Assembly (NCBI GenBank): GCA_050181835.1
Contig: JBFXCU010000004.1
Span: 1 to 64,000, forward strand
DNA length: 64,000 nt
Reading direction: 5' to 3'
DNA from: CAILZL01 sp050181835
GTDB taxonomy: Bacteria > Pseudomonadota > Gammaproteobacteria > Steroidobacterales > Steroidobacteraceae
In this document: positions 15,717 through 24,966 of the stretch, in pieces
How positions within the stretch are numbered: position 1 is the first letter of the stretch
Layout of the letters: every line of letters begins with the position of its first letter
Program-made: the position numbers and the translations under genes
Notes under the pieces: model-generated
The model's database searches: none
What the model saw: the letters and a program-made list of their open reading frames with translations, nothing else
Told to the model about the DNA's origin: nothing

Positions 15717-17158
15717 GTGGCAGTGCCATTGGTTTCGGCAACGGGGATGGCATCGAACTCAGCCAATACAGGTATTCCGAGTTCTCGCTCTATATCATCG
15801 CGGCAGCGAACTTTGCGATTTAATAGTTCAAGAACAAATGGAATGACAAGGCCAAAAAGTGCACCAATCGCTACCGCTAGCGCTAGGTACTTCGGCTTGT
15901 TCGGTTTGGATGCTTTCAGCGGAATAACCGCATGGTCGACTAGATTGACATTGGTGTACTCGCCGCCAGAGGCGATCATGGTTTGATCGTAGCCATCCAG
16001 AGCCTTTTTATATACCGCCTGTGCGGATTCGAGCTCTACTAAATATTTCGCTCCATCATCTTGGATGCCGCGAACCGCAAGGGTTTTGGTTCGCTGCTCG
16101 TCCACTGCCTTTTGCAGTTTTTGCTCCAGCAACTTGGCTGCTGCAAGTTCAGAAGTTGCGTTATCAGTGTAGGAGGTAATCTGTGTAGATAGGGAGCGCT
16201 CAGTGGCTGTAATTTCTGACTTTAACTGCATTATTTGCGGATGCTGTGGACCGAGAGTGGTTTCCAGTTTTGCCAACTCCGATCGCTTTTGAGCCAGCTG
16301 TGTTTTCAGTCCTTGCACCAGATTGGAAGCGATCACTTGATTGCTGACGGTTTGGTTCCCAGACGCATTTGCTTCAGCCAGCCGTCTTGCGTTTCGTGCT
16401 TCGAGCAGTCGCTGCTCCATCGTGGCGAGAATCAGGTTGCCTTGGGCGTCATTTGTTATATCGGTTATACCGGCTTTCTGGCGAAATGACGTTACCTTGT
16501 CCTGAGAGAGTTCGACCTTGTGTTTAAGATCGGCCAGCATTTCCGTATAGCGTTTGGCGCGCTCTGCAGCTGGTCCCGCCAGTCGCTTCCGATGTGCGGC
16601 CAAGTAGGACTCGGCTACTGAGTTGGCTATATCTGCGGCCTCAACAGGATTGTCGGAAGCGGCTGTAATTCGAATTAGTTGATTGTTACCACGATCAATC
16701 GTGAGGGCTTTTGATAGCACTGCGCGTACCCAATCGGTTCGATTGGTACCGTCGCCCTTGTATCCCGCAGTGTATTGCTCGTTGTTTGCTAGATTCAGTT
16801 TTTCGATTACCGGAAAAAGCACATCGGGACTTTGCATCAGTTCAATCTGGGTCGACATGTAGCTATCCAAAAGTCCAAGCGGAAATTCCTGGCCGGACAA
16901 TGGATCGTTAATTTGGTAATTTACCAATAACGTTGCTGTGGATTCGTATGTCTTTGGCAAAATTTTAATCAAGCCGGCAGCAATAACAATGATACAAGCT
17001 GCAATGACGGCGCTACGTTTTAGGTTGGCGCGCACGATTACGATGATCTGTTCCAATGAGAATCCGGGCTGCGCCATGAGTTGTTGCGCCATGGGCATTT
17101 CGCCCATCATGCCGGAATCGCCCAGAAGTGGTAGTGAATGTTTAGCGTTAATATTCAA
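15713..17158 (-). CDS. Chain-length determinant protein (Wzz/EpsF/GumC-like)
   Basis: 481 residues. A first membrane segment lies near residues 50-72, a long periplasmic part with coiled coil at about 200-350 (LAGPAAERAKRYTEMLADL; LAQKRSELAKLETTLGPQHP) follows, and a second membrane segment lies near 430-450, preceded by the proline-rich motif KASKPNKPKYLA. This is the co-polymerase architecture that sets the length of exported polysaccharide together with the outer-membrane channel upstream and the kinase-like ATPase downstream. It overlaps both neighbours by 4 bp. The first 35 residues are a cytoplasmic extension with no clear motif. Confidence 0.9.
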   Translation of the reverse strand: MNINAKHSLPLLGDSGMMGEMPMAQQLMAQPGFSLEQIIVIVRANLKRSAVIAACIIVIAAGLIKILPKTYESTATLLVNYQINDPLSGQEFPLGLLDSYMSTQIELMQSPDVLFPVIEKLNLANNEQYTAGYKGDGTNRTDWVRAVLSKALTIDRGNNQLIRITAASDNPVEAADIANSVAESYLAAHRKRLAGPAAERAKRYTEMLADLKHKVELSQDKVTSFRQKAGITDITNDAQGNLILATMEQRLLEARNARRLAEANASGNQTVSNQVIASNLVQGLKTQLAQKRSELAKLETTLGPQHPQIMQLKSEITATERSLSTQITSYTDNATSELAAAKLLEQKLQKAVDEQRTKTLAVRGIQDDGAKYLVELESAQAVYKKALDGYDQTMIASGGEYTNVNLVDHAVIPLKASKPNKPKYLALAVAIGALFGLVIPFVLELLNRKVRCRDDIERELGIPVLAEFDAIPVAETNGTAT

Positions 17159-18030
17159 AAAATACTCTCTTTTACGCGGATTACGTCATCCGGCTGCACT
17201 TCATCAGTGAGCTGCCCACGCATGGTCTTGAGTTTTCCATCAGGCAATTTTCGCTTGATTTCTATGCGGCTGTCGCTTGCTGTCTCGGTCAGGCCGCCGC
17301 CTAGCGCGATTGCTTGCACAATTGTCATCCCGGGCTGAAGTTTGTAGACGTTTGGAGTTCTGACAGCGCCTAAAATGTAAAACTGTGCCGCCTTGGGAAC
17401 AAAAACCGAATCTCCTGTCTTCAGGGTCAGGCCGGAAAATGTCGCATCAGTCGCGGTTAGATTTTTTATGTTGACCGGGATGCGCTCGACTTTTCCTGCT
17501 TTGTCAGTGCGCAATACAAAAACCACATCCGAGCTTAGTTCGGTAGTTCCGCCCGCCTGAGCCAAAAGGTCAAAAATGGTTGTGTTCGATTCCACCCCGT
17601 AACGGCCAGGGGTTCGAACTTCTCCCAGCACCGAAACTCTTTGGCTGCGGGACTGGATGACGGTGATTGTGACATTCGGGTCGATCAGGAACCCGCCGGA
17701 CCGGAGGGCGCTTTCCACCTGCTTAGCCGCTTCCGACGGCGACATTCCGGTAACTCGCACTGCACCTGCCAATGGGACTGGAATTGTGCCATCGTCCGAT
17801 ACGTAAACCGTCACGGTCATGTCGGGCTGTCCATAGACTTGGAGAGTCACGGAGTCTCCGGTCCCTAGTCGGAGCATTCGTTGCTCACTTGCTGGCTCGG
17901 AAGCGGGTTGCTGGGCAAGCGCTAGTCTTGGCGTAAGGCAAGTCGCCCAAACTACCGCCGCGCTGATAATACCCAACCGTAGAAGCACTCTACTGATCAC
18001 TACACCAATCTCCATCAGGTTTTCTAACAC
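17155..18030 (-). CDS. Polysaccharide export protein (Wza/EpsE-like)
   Basis: 291 residues. After a signal peptide ending in ALA near residue 39, the Poly_export domain runs from about 50 to 130 (LGTGDSVTLQVYGQPDMTVT; DDGTIPVPLAGAVRVTGMSP), followed by two SLBB domains (VSVLGEVRTPGRYGVES and YILGAVRTPNVYKLQPG). It forms the outer-membrane passage for the polysaccharide. There is no convincing lipobox. The frame opens with GTG at 18030; ATG at 18015 gives a more standard signal peptide. It is the first gene of the minus-strand EPS operon, so the operon promoter should lie in 18031-18452. Confidence 0.9.
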   Translation of the reverse strand: MLENLMEIGVVISRVLLRLGIISAAVVWATCLTPRLALAQQPASEPASEQRMLRLGTGDSVTLQVYGQPDMTVTVYVSDDGTIPVPLAGAVRVTGMSPSEAAKQVESALRSGGFLIDPNVTITVIQSRSQRVSVLGEVRTPGRYGVESNTTIFDLLAQAGGTTELSSDVVFVLRTDKAGKVERIPVNIKNLTATDATFSGLTLKTGDSVFVPKAAQFYILGAVRTPNVYKLQPGMTIVQAIALGGGLTETASDSRIEIKRKLPDGKLKTMRGQLTDEVQPDDVIRVKESIF

Positions 18031-18452
18031 TGGATATGCATCCGCACCTAAGCGACTTTCTTGCGCACCGAAATCGTCATTGCACTAGAGTACCTTGCGC
18101 ATGCATTCATTGCCAGTGCTGGAGGAACAACAGACACGTTGCCGAGTATGCTTGTTGGCCATGCCTAGACTCCTTTAGCATCGAGCAATGATGCCTAATC
18201 CGAATGACCAGTGGTAAGTGCGCGGAGATATGTTTACCGCTCTGAAATGTGGCGTCTGTGATGGAAATCCCGCTTGCTTGGCTTTTGTTAGTTAATGTTT
18301 CGACAATTTCGCATTAATCGGACAGTATCACGGCTTATGTGCGCGTTTTGCTAAGGGTTGATACTCTTATCGGTCAGCTGTAAGCATTTGACCTGAGGTA
18401 ATGTCGGCATGCATGTATCCCGCAACTTTAGTCATTTCTTAAGGATCAAATA
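18031..18452. other. Divergent promoter region between EPS operon and rfbF
   Basis: 422 bp without a gene. It separates the leftward export/chain-length operon from the rightward CDP-sugar genes and must hold promoters for both. AAGGA at 18441-18445, just upstream of the ATG at 18453, is the ribosome site of rfbF. I looked for a GEMM riboswitch on both strands and found none here. Confidence 0.5.
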
Positions 18453-19247
18453 ATGAAAGTAGTGTTGTTTTGTGGAGGATTGGGCACCCGGTTGAGAGAG
18501 CACTCCGATACTGTACCGAAGTCCTTGGTAAACATAGGTGCGCGCCCCATTGTTTGGCACTTGATGCGCTACTACGCCCATTATGGTCACAAGGACTTTA
18601 TTCTGTGCCTTGGTTATCGCGGCGACATGATCCGCGAGTACTTCCTTAACTACAATGAGGCGCTATCTAATAATTTCACCCTCAGTGAGGGTGGCAAGAA
18701 GATTGAGCTGCACAGTCGTGACCTTGATGATTGGCGGATAACCTTTGTAGACACAGGATTGCACAGCAATATTGGTCAGAGACTGTTGCGTGTCCGCGAA
18801 TTCGTCAAGGATGAGGAAATATTTCTGGCCAACTATTCAGATGGCTTGTCGGATATTCCGGTAAATCAGCAGATTGATGCCTTTCGTCAGCGGAAAGATG
18901 CGGTGGCCAGTTTTGCTTCGGTACAAGTGTCGCAAAGTTTTCATGCCGTTTCTGCCGAGCAGGATGGGACCGTTACGCACGTGGGACCAATTACCGATCA
19001 GGAGGTATTGATCAATGGTGGGTTCTTTGTGATAAAACCTTCGGTCTACGACTATATTCGTGAAGGTGAAGAGCTTGTGGATCAACCATTCGCGCGGCTG
19101 ATTGCTGAAAAGAAGCTCAACGCCTTCCGTTGGAAGGGCTTCTGGCAGTGCATGGATACATTCAAGGACAAGATCAACTTTGATCGTCTTGAGGCGCGGG
19201 ATAATTGCCCATGGATGGTTTGGCGGAATAACGGCCAGTCCACCTGA
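18453..19247 (+). CDS. rfbF: Glucose-1-phosphate cytidylyltransferase
   Basis: 264 residues, near the usual 257 of RfbF/DdhA. It makes CDP-glucose from CTP and glucose-1-phosphate, the first step to CDP-linked deoxysugars. The nucleotidyl-transfer motif FCGGLGTRLREHSDTVPKSL is at residues 6-25, followed by GARPIVWHLMRYYAHYGHKD and the sugar-binding NYSDGLSD and INGGFFVIKP segments. All family-typical blocks are present. It starts 82 bp before the rfbG gene and has a good AAGGA ribosome site. Confidence 0.93.
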   Translation: MKVVLFCGGLGTRLREHSDTVPKSLVNIGARPIVWHLMRYYAHYGHKDFILCLGYRGDMIREYFLNYNEALSNNFTLSEGGKKIELHSRDLDDWRITFVDTGLHSNIGQRLLRVREFVKDEEIFLANYSDGLSDIPVNQQIDAFRQRKDAVASFASVQVSQSFHAVSAEQDGTVTHVGPITDQEVLINGGFFVIKPSVYDYIREGEELVDQPFARLIAEKKLNAFRWKGFWQCMDTFKDKINFDRLEARDNCPWMVWRNNGQST

Positions 19248-19329
19248 GCACAGCTTTGCACTGTCTGGGTTTGCACCCGGGCTGTACAGGGTGAACGTAC
19301 TTTTTTAGCGACGATAGGGTGAAATTCTG

Positions 19330-20430
19330 ATGACGCCGGATTTTTGGCGCAATAAGCGCGTGCTTATCACTGGTCATACTGGTTTTAAGGGGAGCTGGTT
19401 GGCATTGTGGCTCAACAGGCTGCAGGCTAACGTGCTTGGTTACTCCCTACCCCCACCTACCAGTCCCAGTCTTTTCGATAATGCAGACGTTGAAGTAGTA
19501 GTCGAGACCACCAATGGTGATATTCGGGACAGCACAAAATTTGCTGCCGAAGTGGTTCGTTTTCAGCCCGATATCATCCTGCATCTTGCGGCGCAATCGG
19601 TTGTACTGAGTTCTTATGAAGATCCTGTTGAGACATATTCGACCAATGTGGTTGGTACGGCGAATGTGCTGAATGCTATGCGACGACTGAATAAGCGCTG
19701 TGCGTTTGTCAATGTGACTACAGATAAAGTCTATGAGAACCGTCAGTGGCTTTGGGGGTATCGCGAAAATGATCAGCTAGGTGGGCGTGATCCTTATTCG
19801 AACAGTAAAGCTTGCGCAGAGCTCGTTGCGCGCGCTTTTCGTGATTCTTTTTTTGCTGCAGGTGATGCACAGCACAGAATTGGCATCGCCAGCGCGCGTG
19901 CCGGGAATGTAATTGGTGGCGGTGATTGGACTGCGCATCAGCTCATCCCCGAAACCATAGCGGCATTTCGTGAGAACCGATCTGTTGTCTTGCGGCATCC
20001 GGAAGCTATCAGACCTTGGCAACATGTATTGGATTGCTTGTCCGGCTACTTGACCCTTGCCGAAGCATTGTTTGAAGACCCCGAGAAATATGAGGGCGAG
20101 TGGAATTTCGGACCAACGGATGCGGATATGCAGCCGGTTTCCTACATTGTCGAGCATCTGGCTAAGTCGTGGGGTTGCTTGTCGGCGTGGGTGACTGACG
20201 GTAAGGCACACCCGCATGAAGAACGCGAGTTGCGCCTGAATTCGCAGAAAGCCATGCGTGAATTGGGGTGGGCAGGAATACTGCCACTGGATGCGGCATT
20301 GGACTGGACGTCAGACTGGTTCCGTCGGTTTCACGCTGGCGTCAATGCTGGTGAGCTTTGTCATGAGCAGATCCAGCGGTTTATGGAACGACAACACGAA
20401 GTGGTCCCAACGAACCGCACAAGGGGATAA
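19330..20430 (+). CDS. rfbG: CDP-glucose 4,6-dehydratase, C-terminal tail from an IS end
   Basis: 366 residues. It converts CDP-glucose to CDP-4-keto-6-deoxyglucose with tightly bound NAD. The Rossmann motif ITGHTGFKGSWLALWL is at residues 14-29 and the catalytic Tyr/Lys pair is in DPYSNSKACAE; VTTDKVYEN supplies the neighbouring Thr/Asp region. The native C-terminal helix GELCHEQIQRFMER is complete, but from residue about 357 (EVVPTNRTRG) the coding sequence lies in the terminal repeat of the inserted IS3 remnant at 20398. The original stop is therefore lost and about 10 foreign residues are added. Activity is probably kept because the catalytic fold ends before this point. Confidence 0.92.
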   Translation: MTPDFWRNKRVLITGHTGFKGSWLALWLNRLQANVLGYSLPPPTSPSLFDNADVEVVVETTNGDIRDSTKFAAEVVRFQPDIILHLAAQSVVLSSYEDPVETYSTNVVGTANVLNAMRRLNKRCAFVNVTTDKVYENRQWLWGYRENDQLGGRDPYSNSKACAELVARAFRDSFFAAGDAQHRIGIASARAGNVIGGGDWTAHQLIPETIAAFRENRSVVLRHPEAIRPWQHVLDCLSGYLTLAEALFEDPEKYEGEWNFGPTDADMQPVSYIVEHLAKSWGCLSAWVTDGKAHPHEERELRLNSQKAMRELGWAGILPLDAALDWTSDWFRRFHAGVNAGELCHEQIQRFMERQHEVVPTNRTRG

Positions 20431-21018
20431 GTGACGGCGTTGCTCTGTGAGGCGAAGATATCGCCTTGAATCAGGAGCATGAGATCCAAACGTAATCATT
20501 CAGCGGGATTCGCGCGGCTTTGTGTATCTGCTGGCCATCATTGACTGGCATACCCGCAAGGTGTTGTCCTAGAAGCTGTCGAACACCCTGACGACTGACT
20601 TCTGTGTTGAGGCAACTAGAGGAGGCTTTGGCACGCTACGGCCGTCCCGACATCTTCAACACCGATCAGGGCAGTCAATTCACCAGCGCCGAGTTCACCG
20701 GCGTGCTGACGCAGCACGGCATCCGCATCAGCATGGATGGCCAAAGCCGCTGGCGCGACAACGTGTTCGTCGAACGGCTCTGGAAGTCGGTCAAGTACGA
20801 GGAGGTCTACCTGCGCGCCTACGACACCGTCAACGATGCTCGCACCCACATTGCCCGTTACTTCCAGTTCTACAACACCCGGCGGCCACACACCGCCCTT
20901 GACCGGCGCACGCCCGATGACGTGTACTTCGCCTCACTGCCGCTCGCGCAGGCAGCTTAAATTGCAACGCCTCACTTAACCCTGCGCGGTTCGCTGTTCA
21001 GTTTTGTGGGACCACTTC
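20398..21018 (+). mobile_element. Degenerate IS3-family element with surviving terminal repeats
   Basis: The left end (20398-20433) and the right end (20972-21018) are inverted copies sharing GAAGTGGTCCCA, CGAACCGC and TAAGTGA; the left copy lacks about 11 nt relative to the right. Between them lies only the C-terminal part of an IS3 OrfB with a nonsense codon and a frameshift. The element is about 620 bp, less than half of a normal IS3, so it has suffered a large internal deletion. Its left end overlaps the 3' end of rfbG. No clear target duplication was found. Confidence 0.75.
20505..20960 (+). pseudogene. IS3-family transposase OrfB fragment (rve core), broken
   Basis: The readable part contains GFVYLLAIIDWHTRKVLS, then an in-frame TAG at 20570-20572 where the family has Trp, then KLSNTLTTDFCVEA. 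An extra A near 20615 shifts the frame, after which an open frame runs to 20960 with IFNTDQGSQFTSAEFTGVL and the YNTRRPHTALDRRTPDDVYF terminal block. The DDE residues of the last third remain (the Asp in NTDQG, the Glu downstream), but the first Asp region and OrfA are missing. It cannot encode active transposase. Confidence 0.88.
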
Positions 21019-21051
21019 TCTCTTGGCTGGGCAGGTGGGTATCTGTGGTGA

Positions 21052-21699
21052 TTACAGGCATATTTTTCGAGCGTGAAACGCTTCGGCGTAGCGGTTGGGT
21101 GCGTTGCACTCGACGCCGCGCAGACGCATCACGCCTCTAAACAGCTCTGCGTCAAACCAGCTGCGGGAGTGTTGTGATGGGAAGCACTCCAGCAGGATAC
21201 CTATTTTGCGTTCGACGGCTTCTGGTGAAATTGGTACGTAAACGTTTGGGTGGGCAAGGTCGCCTTCGAATTTTGGAATTTCATATTCGAGAATGGCATG
21301 ATTTCGGAAAGTATTCCAGGTGAATTCGGCGATAACACGATGATCTTGGTGCCGGTCACTCAGGTAGTGAGTAAGGACGAGGTCTGGGCTGTAGCGTGCC
21401 TTGATGGCTTCGAAAGCGTCCTTTATTTCAGCTCCGTGGTAGGGGAGATAGCTACCACGAAATGAGTGCGCTTCTACAAGGCAGTTTGCTTCATCACCAA
21501 GCATTCGACGAGCTGCCATGCGAGTTTCGCTTTCGCGGGTGGCATCACTGGAAAACACGACCCAAACAAATCGAATTCCGGGGTGGCGCTGTTGTATTTC
21601 CATCAGCGTACCGCCGCAGCCTATCTCGATATCATCGCAATGCGCCCCCAAGCACAGTACTGTTGAGGAGGCAGAAAAATTGGGCTTGAATCCGAGCAT
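21052..21699 (-). CDS. PIG-L/LmbE family deacetylase
   Basis: 215 residues of the PIG-L (LmbE) zinc deacetylase family. The metal and catalytic motif GAHCDDIEIGCGGTL is at residues 18-32 and the second metal-binding block THYLSDRHQDHRVIAE (HxxDH-type) lies near 110-125. Family members remove N-acetyl groups from N-acetylglucosamine-containing or related substrates. In this locus it most likely trims an amino sugar of the glycan or its precursor, but the substrate is inference. It is on the minus strand against its plus-strand neighbours and directly follows the IS3 remnant, so it may have been inverted or inserted. Confidence 0.85.
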   Translation of the reverse strand: MLGFKPNFSASSTVLCLGAHCDDIEIGCGGTLMEIQQRHPGIRFVWVVFSSDATRESETRMAARRMLGDEANCLVEAHSFRGSYLPYHGAEIKDAFEAIKARYSPDLVLTHYLSDRHQDHRVIAEFTWNTFRNHAILEYEIPKFEGDLAHPNVYVPISPEAVERKIGILLECFPSQHSRSWFDAELFRGVMRLRGVECNAPNRYAEAFHARKICL

Positions 21700-22188
21700 T
21701 TGAGGTTACCACCATGGGGCGTGTGTGATTGTGGGCTAAACGCTATGCAGGACCTGCGACAAAATTTTTCATTGCTGCCACCGTTGGTCCGACGTATGAG
21801 TGGCATTATATGATAGTGCGGCGGGTGAAGCAGCAATGGGCTAAGACAAGCAGTATCAGTTTGGCGCATGCGGGTGCGGAGGCATGAATGACTCGCACCT
21901 GCTTTTGTGTCGGAATGATGATTTTGGGATGCGGTACGCACAATTTCACACGAGGTATCTGAGCTATGTCAGATATTAGTGGCTTAAGCTATGTTAGATT
22001 TCCATTTGTGTCATCCTCATAGCTGTAAGCCCGACTATATCGCTGGCGATTTTTTCACGGACTTGGTTGCGCGCGCCCATTACCGTCGCATGGGTTCTAG
22101 CCTTGTGAAAATTTGGTAGGCGGCTTTTGGGGAGCTAGTCATGAGGCTAAGAGCTGTGAATCTATGCGACCAAATTTAAGGATATGGA
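21700..22188. other. Intergenic, no gene seen
   Basis: 489 bp between the minus-strand deacetylase and the plus-strand glycosyltransferase. It contains a short direct repeat (AGCTATGT at about 21962 and 21989) and no coding pattern on either strand. Promoters for both neighbours are expected here. AAGGATATGGAG ends at 22189 and is the ribosome site region of the next gene. Confidence 0.4.
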
Positions 22189-23361
22189 GTGAAAATGGCG
22201 AGTGAAGTGGGTGGTGCGGCGCGGTTTATTCCAGGTACGGGTGGCAATGTTTTGCTGCTGTCTATGCGCAGAATTTCCGACTTGGTTGCGTATTCACTTG
22301 CCTATGAACTTGAAGATGTGGTCGCGGAGCTTACGCTCGCCGATCGGGTAGAGGCTGACAATTTTCCCGCGATGGAGCAGTCTCGCAAGGCATACAAGCT
22401 TGTTCGTTTTGCTACTGGCTCCCCACGCGTGGCTCGCACATTAGCGCCAAACTGCTCAACGGTGCAGCTGAGTCGCAATTATGACTTGTTTTTTCCTGCT
22501 TTTAACCATACTTATGAGCTCTATTCGCTAGCTACCATCCCCGATTGGCGCAAGCGTAGCCGCGTTGCTGCATGCTTTATTACTGAAATTTGGCCGCATC
22601 TGTTGCCACGCTACTTGCTGGAAATGCTGCGCGAGTTTGATCATATTTTTACCGGGTTCAGTCAGTGTGTTGATGAAGTGTCCAGAATTGTTGGTCGCCC
22701 ATGTACTTACTTGCCGGTCGCCTCCAATGTCTTGCGTTTTGCTCCGACATCCCTTTCTGAGCCGCGCTTAATCGATGTGTGCAATATTGGGCGCCGCTCA
22801 GCAGTGACGCATGAAGCGCTTTTGAAGCTCGCGGATGAGCGCAAGATTTTCTACTATTACGACACCGTGGCGGCTAGTGGTGAAGGCAACAAGCAGCGTA
22901 CTTTCCGCGTCGACAATGCCAGCGAGCATCGACGCATGTTTGCGAATTTGCTTCGCCATAGCCGTTACTATATTGCGAACCGTAGTCGTATTAATGAGCC
23001 GGAATTAACACAAGGAAAGGATGAGATATCGTCACGATACTACGAGGGAGCGGCGGCAGGAACTGTCATGCTCGGCGAAGTACCAAGAACGGCAGAATTC
23101 GCTACCCAATTTGATTGGCCAGATGCAGTAATCCATCTGCCATTTGATTCTCCGGACATTGGCAGGATCCTTGCGGATATTGATGCAGACCAAGAGAGGA
23201 TTGCCCGTATCCGTCGTCAGAATATTCAGCAAGCCGCACTGCGTCATGATTGGGTGCATCGGCTGCAAACGGTATTCGACATGGTTGGAATAAAGCCAAC
23301 CAGTGGCATGATTGAGCGGCAGTCGCGCTTACAGGGGCTGGCAGGACAATTGGAAACGTGA
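22189..23361 (+). CDS. GT1/CgeB-like glycosyltransferase
   Basis: 390 residues with a GT-B-like layout. The C-terminal half resembles the glycosyl transferase family 1 domain of CgeB-type proteins: RLIDVCNIGRRSAVTHEALL, SSRYYEGAAAGTVMLGE (the E-x7-like nucleotide-sugar binding region) and FDWPDAVIHLPFDSPDIGRI. The N-terminal half is less conserved. It presumably adds a sugar to the locus glycan. The frame opens with GTG at 22189; ATG at 22195 is equally placed behind a GGAG and may be the true start. The next gene follows after about 100 bp. Confidence 0.75.
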   Translation: MKMASEVGGAARFIPGTGGNVLLLSMRRISDLVAYSLAYELEDVVAELTLADRVEADNFPAMEQSRKAYKLVRFATGSPRVARTLAPNCSTVQLSRNYDLFFPAFNHTYELYSLATIPDWRKRSRVAACFITEIWPHLLPRYLLEMLREFDHIFTGFSQCVDEVSRIVGRPCTYLPVASNVLRFAPTSLSEPRLIDVCNIGRRSAVTHEALLKLADERKIFYYYDTVAASGEGNKQRTFRVDNASEHRRMFANLLRHSRYYIANRSRINEPELTQGKDEISSRYYEGAAAGTVMLGEVPRTAEFATQFDWPDAVIHLPFDSPDIGRILADIDADQERIARIRRQNIQQAALRHDWVHRLQTVFDMVGIKPTSGMIERQSRLQGLAGQLET

Positions 23362-23464
23362 CAACGGGTCGCTGAAGGATTTTGGTTTGTCGTTGGGTTC
23401 TGCTTGATATCTGCAATGAGCGGATTCCATCTGAGTATTGAGTGAATGCAGGGTAGAGGGCGAG

Positions 23465-24031
23465 ATGATTTTTAGTCCGACGAGTGTTGTTGATGCCTAT
23501 GTTATCGATTTAGAACGCCGCACTGACGAGCGTGGGTACTTTGCTCGTGCCTGGTGTGCCGAAGAGTTTGCACGAATCGGTATCGACACTCGCATAGCTC
23601 AGATCAATGTCGCTCATAGCAATGTTGTTGGCACCATGCGCGGACTGCATTTCCAGGTGGCACCGCATGGTGAATCCAAGTTGGCTCGTTGCACAGGTGG
23701 TGCTGTTTACGACGTCATTGTCGATCTGCGGCCAACTAGCTCCTCCTATTGCCGTTGGTTCGGCGTGGAGCTCAGTGCGGACTCCGGACGTATGCTATTT
23801 GTGCCGGAAGGTTGCGCTCACGGATATCTAACTCTTACAGCCAATGCCGCCTTTATGTATCAGGCGTCAGTTCCTTACGCGCCGGAGTGCGCCAAAGGCC
23901 TGCGCTATGACGATCCCGCGTTCAACATCGACTGGCCAGCGCCCATTGTGCAGGTGTCGGCTGCTGACCAGAATTGGCCAGACTACGCCGTTTGCCACCA
24001 GCAGCGGCTGGGTGACGGAGTCGGGTCATGA
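23465..24031 (+). CDS. RmlC-like NDP-4-keto-6-deoxysugar 3,5-epimerase
   Basis: About 188 residues from ATG 23465, preceded by GAGGG; a TTG at 23438 would add nine residues and is less likely. The cupin fold of the dTDP-4-dehydrorhamnose 3,5-epimerase family is clear: DERGYFARAW near the start, TMRGLHFQ with the catalytic His, VIVDLRP, and FVPEGCAHGYLTL. The context of CDP-glucose dehydratase genes rather than dTDP-glucose genes suggests the substrate is CDP-4-keto-6-deoxyglucose, which is inference. It overlaps the next gene by 4 bp. Confidence 0.88.
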   Translation: MIFSPTSVVDAYVIDLERRTDERGYFARAWCAEEFARIGIDTRIAQINVAHSNVVGTMRGLHFQVAPHGESKLARCTGGAVYDVIVDLRPTSSSYCRWFGVELSADSGRMLFVPEGCAHGYLTLTANAAFMYQASVPYAPECAKGLRYDDPAFNIDWPAPIVQVSAADQNWPDYAVCHQQRLGDGVGS

Positions 24032-24966
24032 CAATTACAACAGCAACGCGTGTGCTGGTAACAGGGGCGACGGGATTTATTGGATACCATTGTCTCGAGC
24101 CGCTGGTGCGATCAGGTGCGGAGGTGCTGGGGCTCTATCGGCAAGGCACTCCCCCTGAAGTGCCGGGCGTGCAATGGATACAGGGTGATGTGATGGACCG
24201 CTCGGGAATGCGTGCTCTATTTGCTAAATATCGTCCAGGAGGTTTATTACATCTGGCTTGGTTTGTAGAGCCAAGCAAGGTAATTGCCGATCCGATCAGT
24301 GTGAATTTGGTGGCGGCAAGTCTCGACTTGGTTCATGAGTTTCGAGTTGCTGGCGGTGAGCGGTGCACAATCGCCGGGTCATGCTACGAATACGATTGGA
24401 AGTATGGCTATTGTTCCGAAGCTGTTACGCCCTGTGAACCCGATACGATGTACGGAGTGGCCAAGGATGCGCTCCGGAGAGCATTTCTAGGCTACTGTGC
24501 CAACACTGGTTTGTCAGGTGCATGGGGGCGCGCATTCTTCATGTATGGTCCGCGAGAGAACCCGGCACGTTTGGTTTCCTCCGTGGCCTTGTCTTTATTG
24601 CAGGGCAAGCCAGCTAAGTCATCTCATGGACTGCAAATTCGCGACTACATGCATGTGCAGGATGTGGCTGATGGCCTGGTTGCTTTATTCAAGTCGCAAT
24701 GTTCCGGTGCCTATAACATAGCGTGTGGGGCCCCCATTTCGATTCGTGACATTGTGCAACAGCTGGGCGAGATAACAGGGCGGCAGGACTTGTTGCAGAT
24801 CGGTGCGCTCCCGGCGCGCGCGAATGATGTGCCGCTAGTGTTGGGTGATGGCAGAAAAATGTTGGCTGATACAGGATGGAAACCATCATTGAGTCTTGCT
24901 CAGGGGCTCGAGTCGACAGTGCGCTGGTGGCAAGATGAACTTAACTTCGGTCGTGGGCAGCGATAG
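24028..24966 (+). CDS. NAD-dependent epimerase/dehydratase (SDR) family protein
   Basis: 312-residue extended SDR. The nucleotide-binding motif VTGATGFIGYHCLEPLV begins at residue 9, and the catalytic pair is in DTMYGVAKDALRRAF (YxxxK). A Ser/Cys region (IAGSCYEYDW) supplies the third residue. In a cluster with a 4,6-dehydratase and a 3,5-epimerase the expected role is 4-keto reduction of the NDP-sugar, giving a 6-deoxyhexose. The exact reaction is not readable. It overlaps the epimerase by 4 bp and ends directly before the next start. Confidence 0.85.
   Translation: MTITTATRVLVTGATGFIGYHCLEPLVRSGAEVLGLYRQGTPPEVPGVQWIQGDVMDRSGMRALFAKYRPGGLLHLAWFVEPSKVIADPISVNLVAASLDLVHEFRVAGGERCTIAGSCYEYDWKYGYCSEAVTPCEPDTMYGVAKDALRRAFLGYCANTGLSGAWGRAFFMYGPRENPARLVSSVALSLLQGKPAKSSHGLQIRDYMHVQDVADGLVALFKSQCSGAYNIACGAPISIRDIVQQLGEITGRQDLLQIGALPARANDVPLVLGDGRKMLADTGWKPSLSLAQGLESTVRWWQDELNFGRGQR

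Noticed and set aside
19262..19285. GGGTTTGCACCCGGGC as a possible third GEMM riboswitch
   Set aside because: The GUGA hairpin, the GGGACGCAAAG block and the second helix are all missing on either strand.
21621..21941. 106-residue minus-strand frame upstream of the deacetylase
   Set aside because: It overlaps the deacetylase start in another frame and has no coding features.
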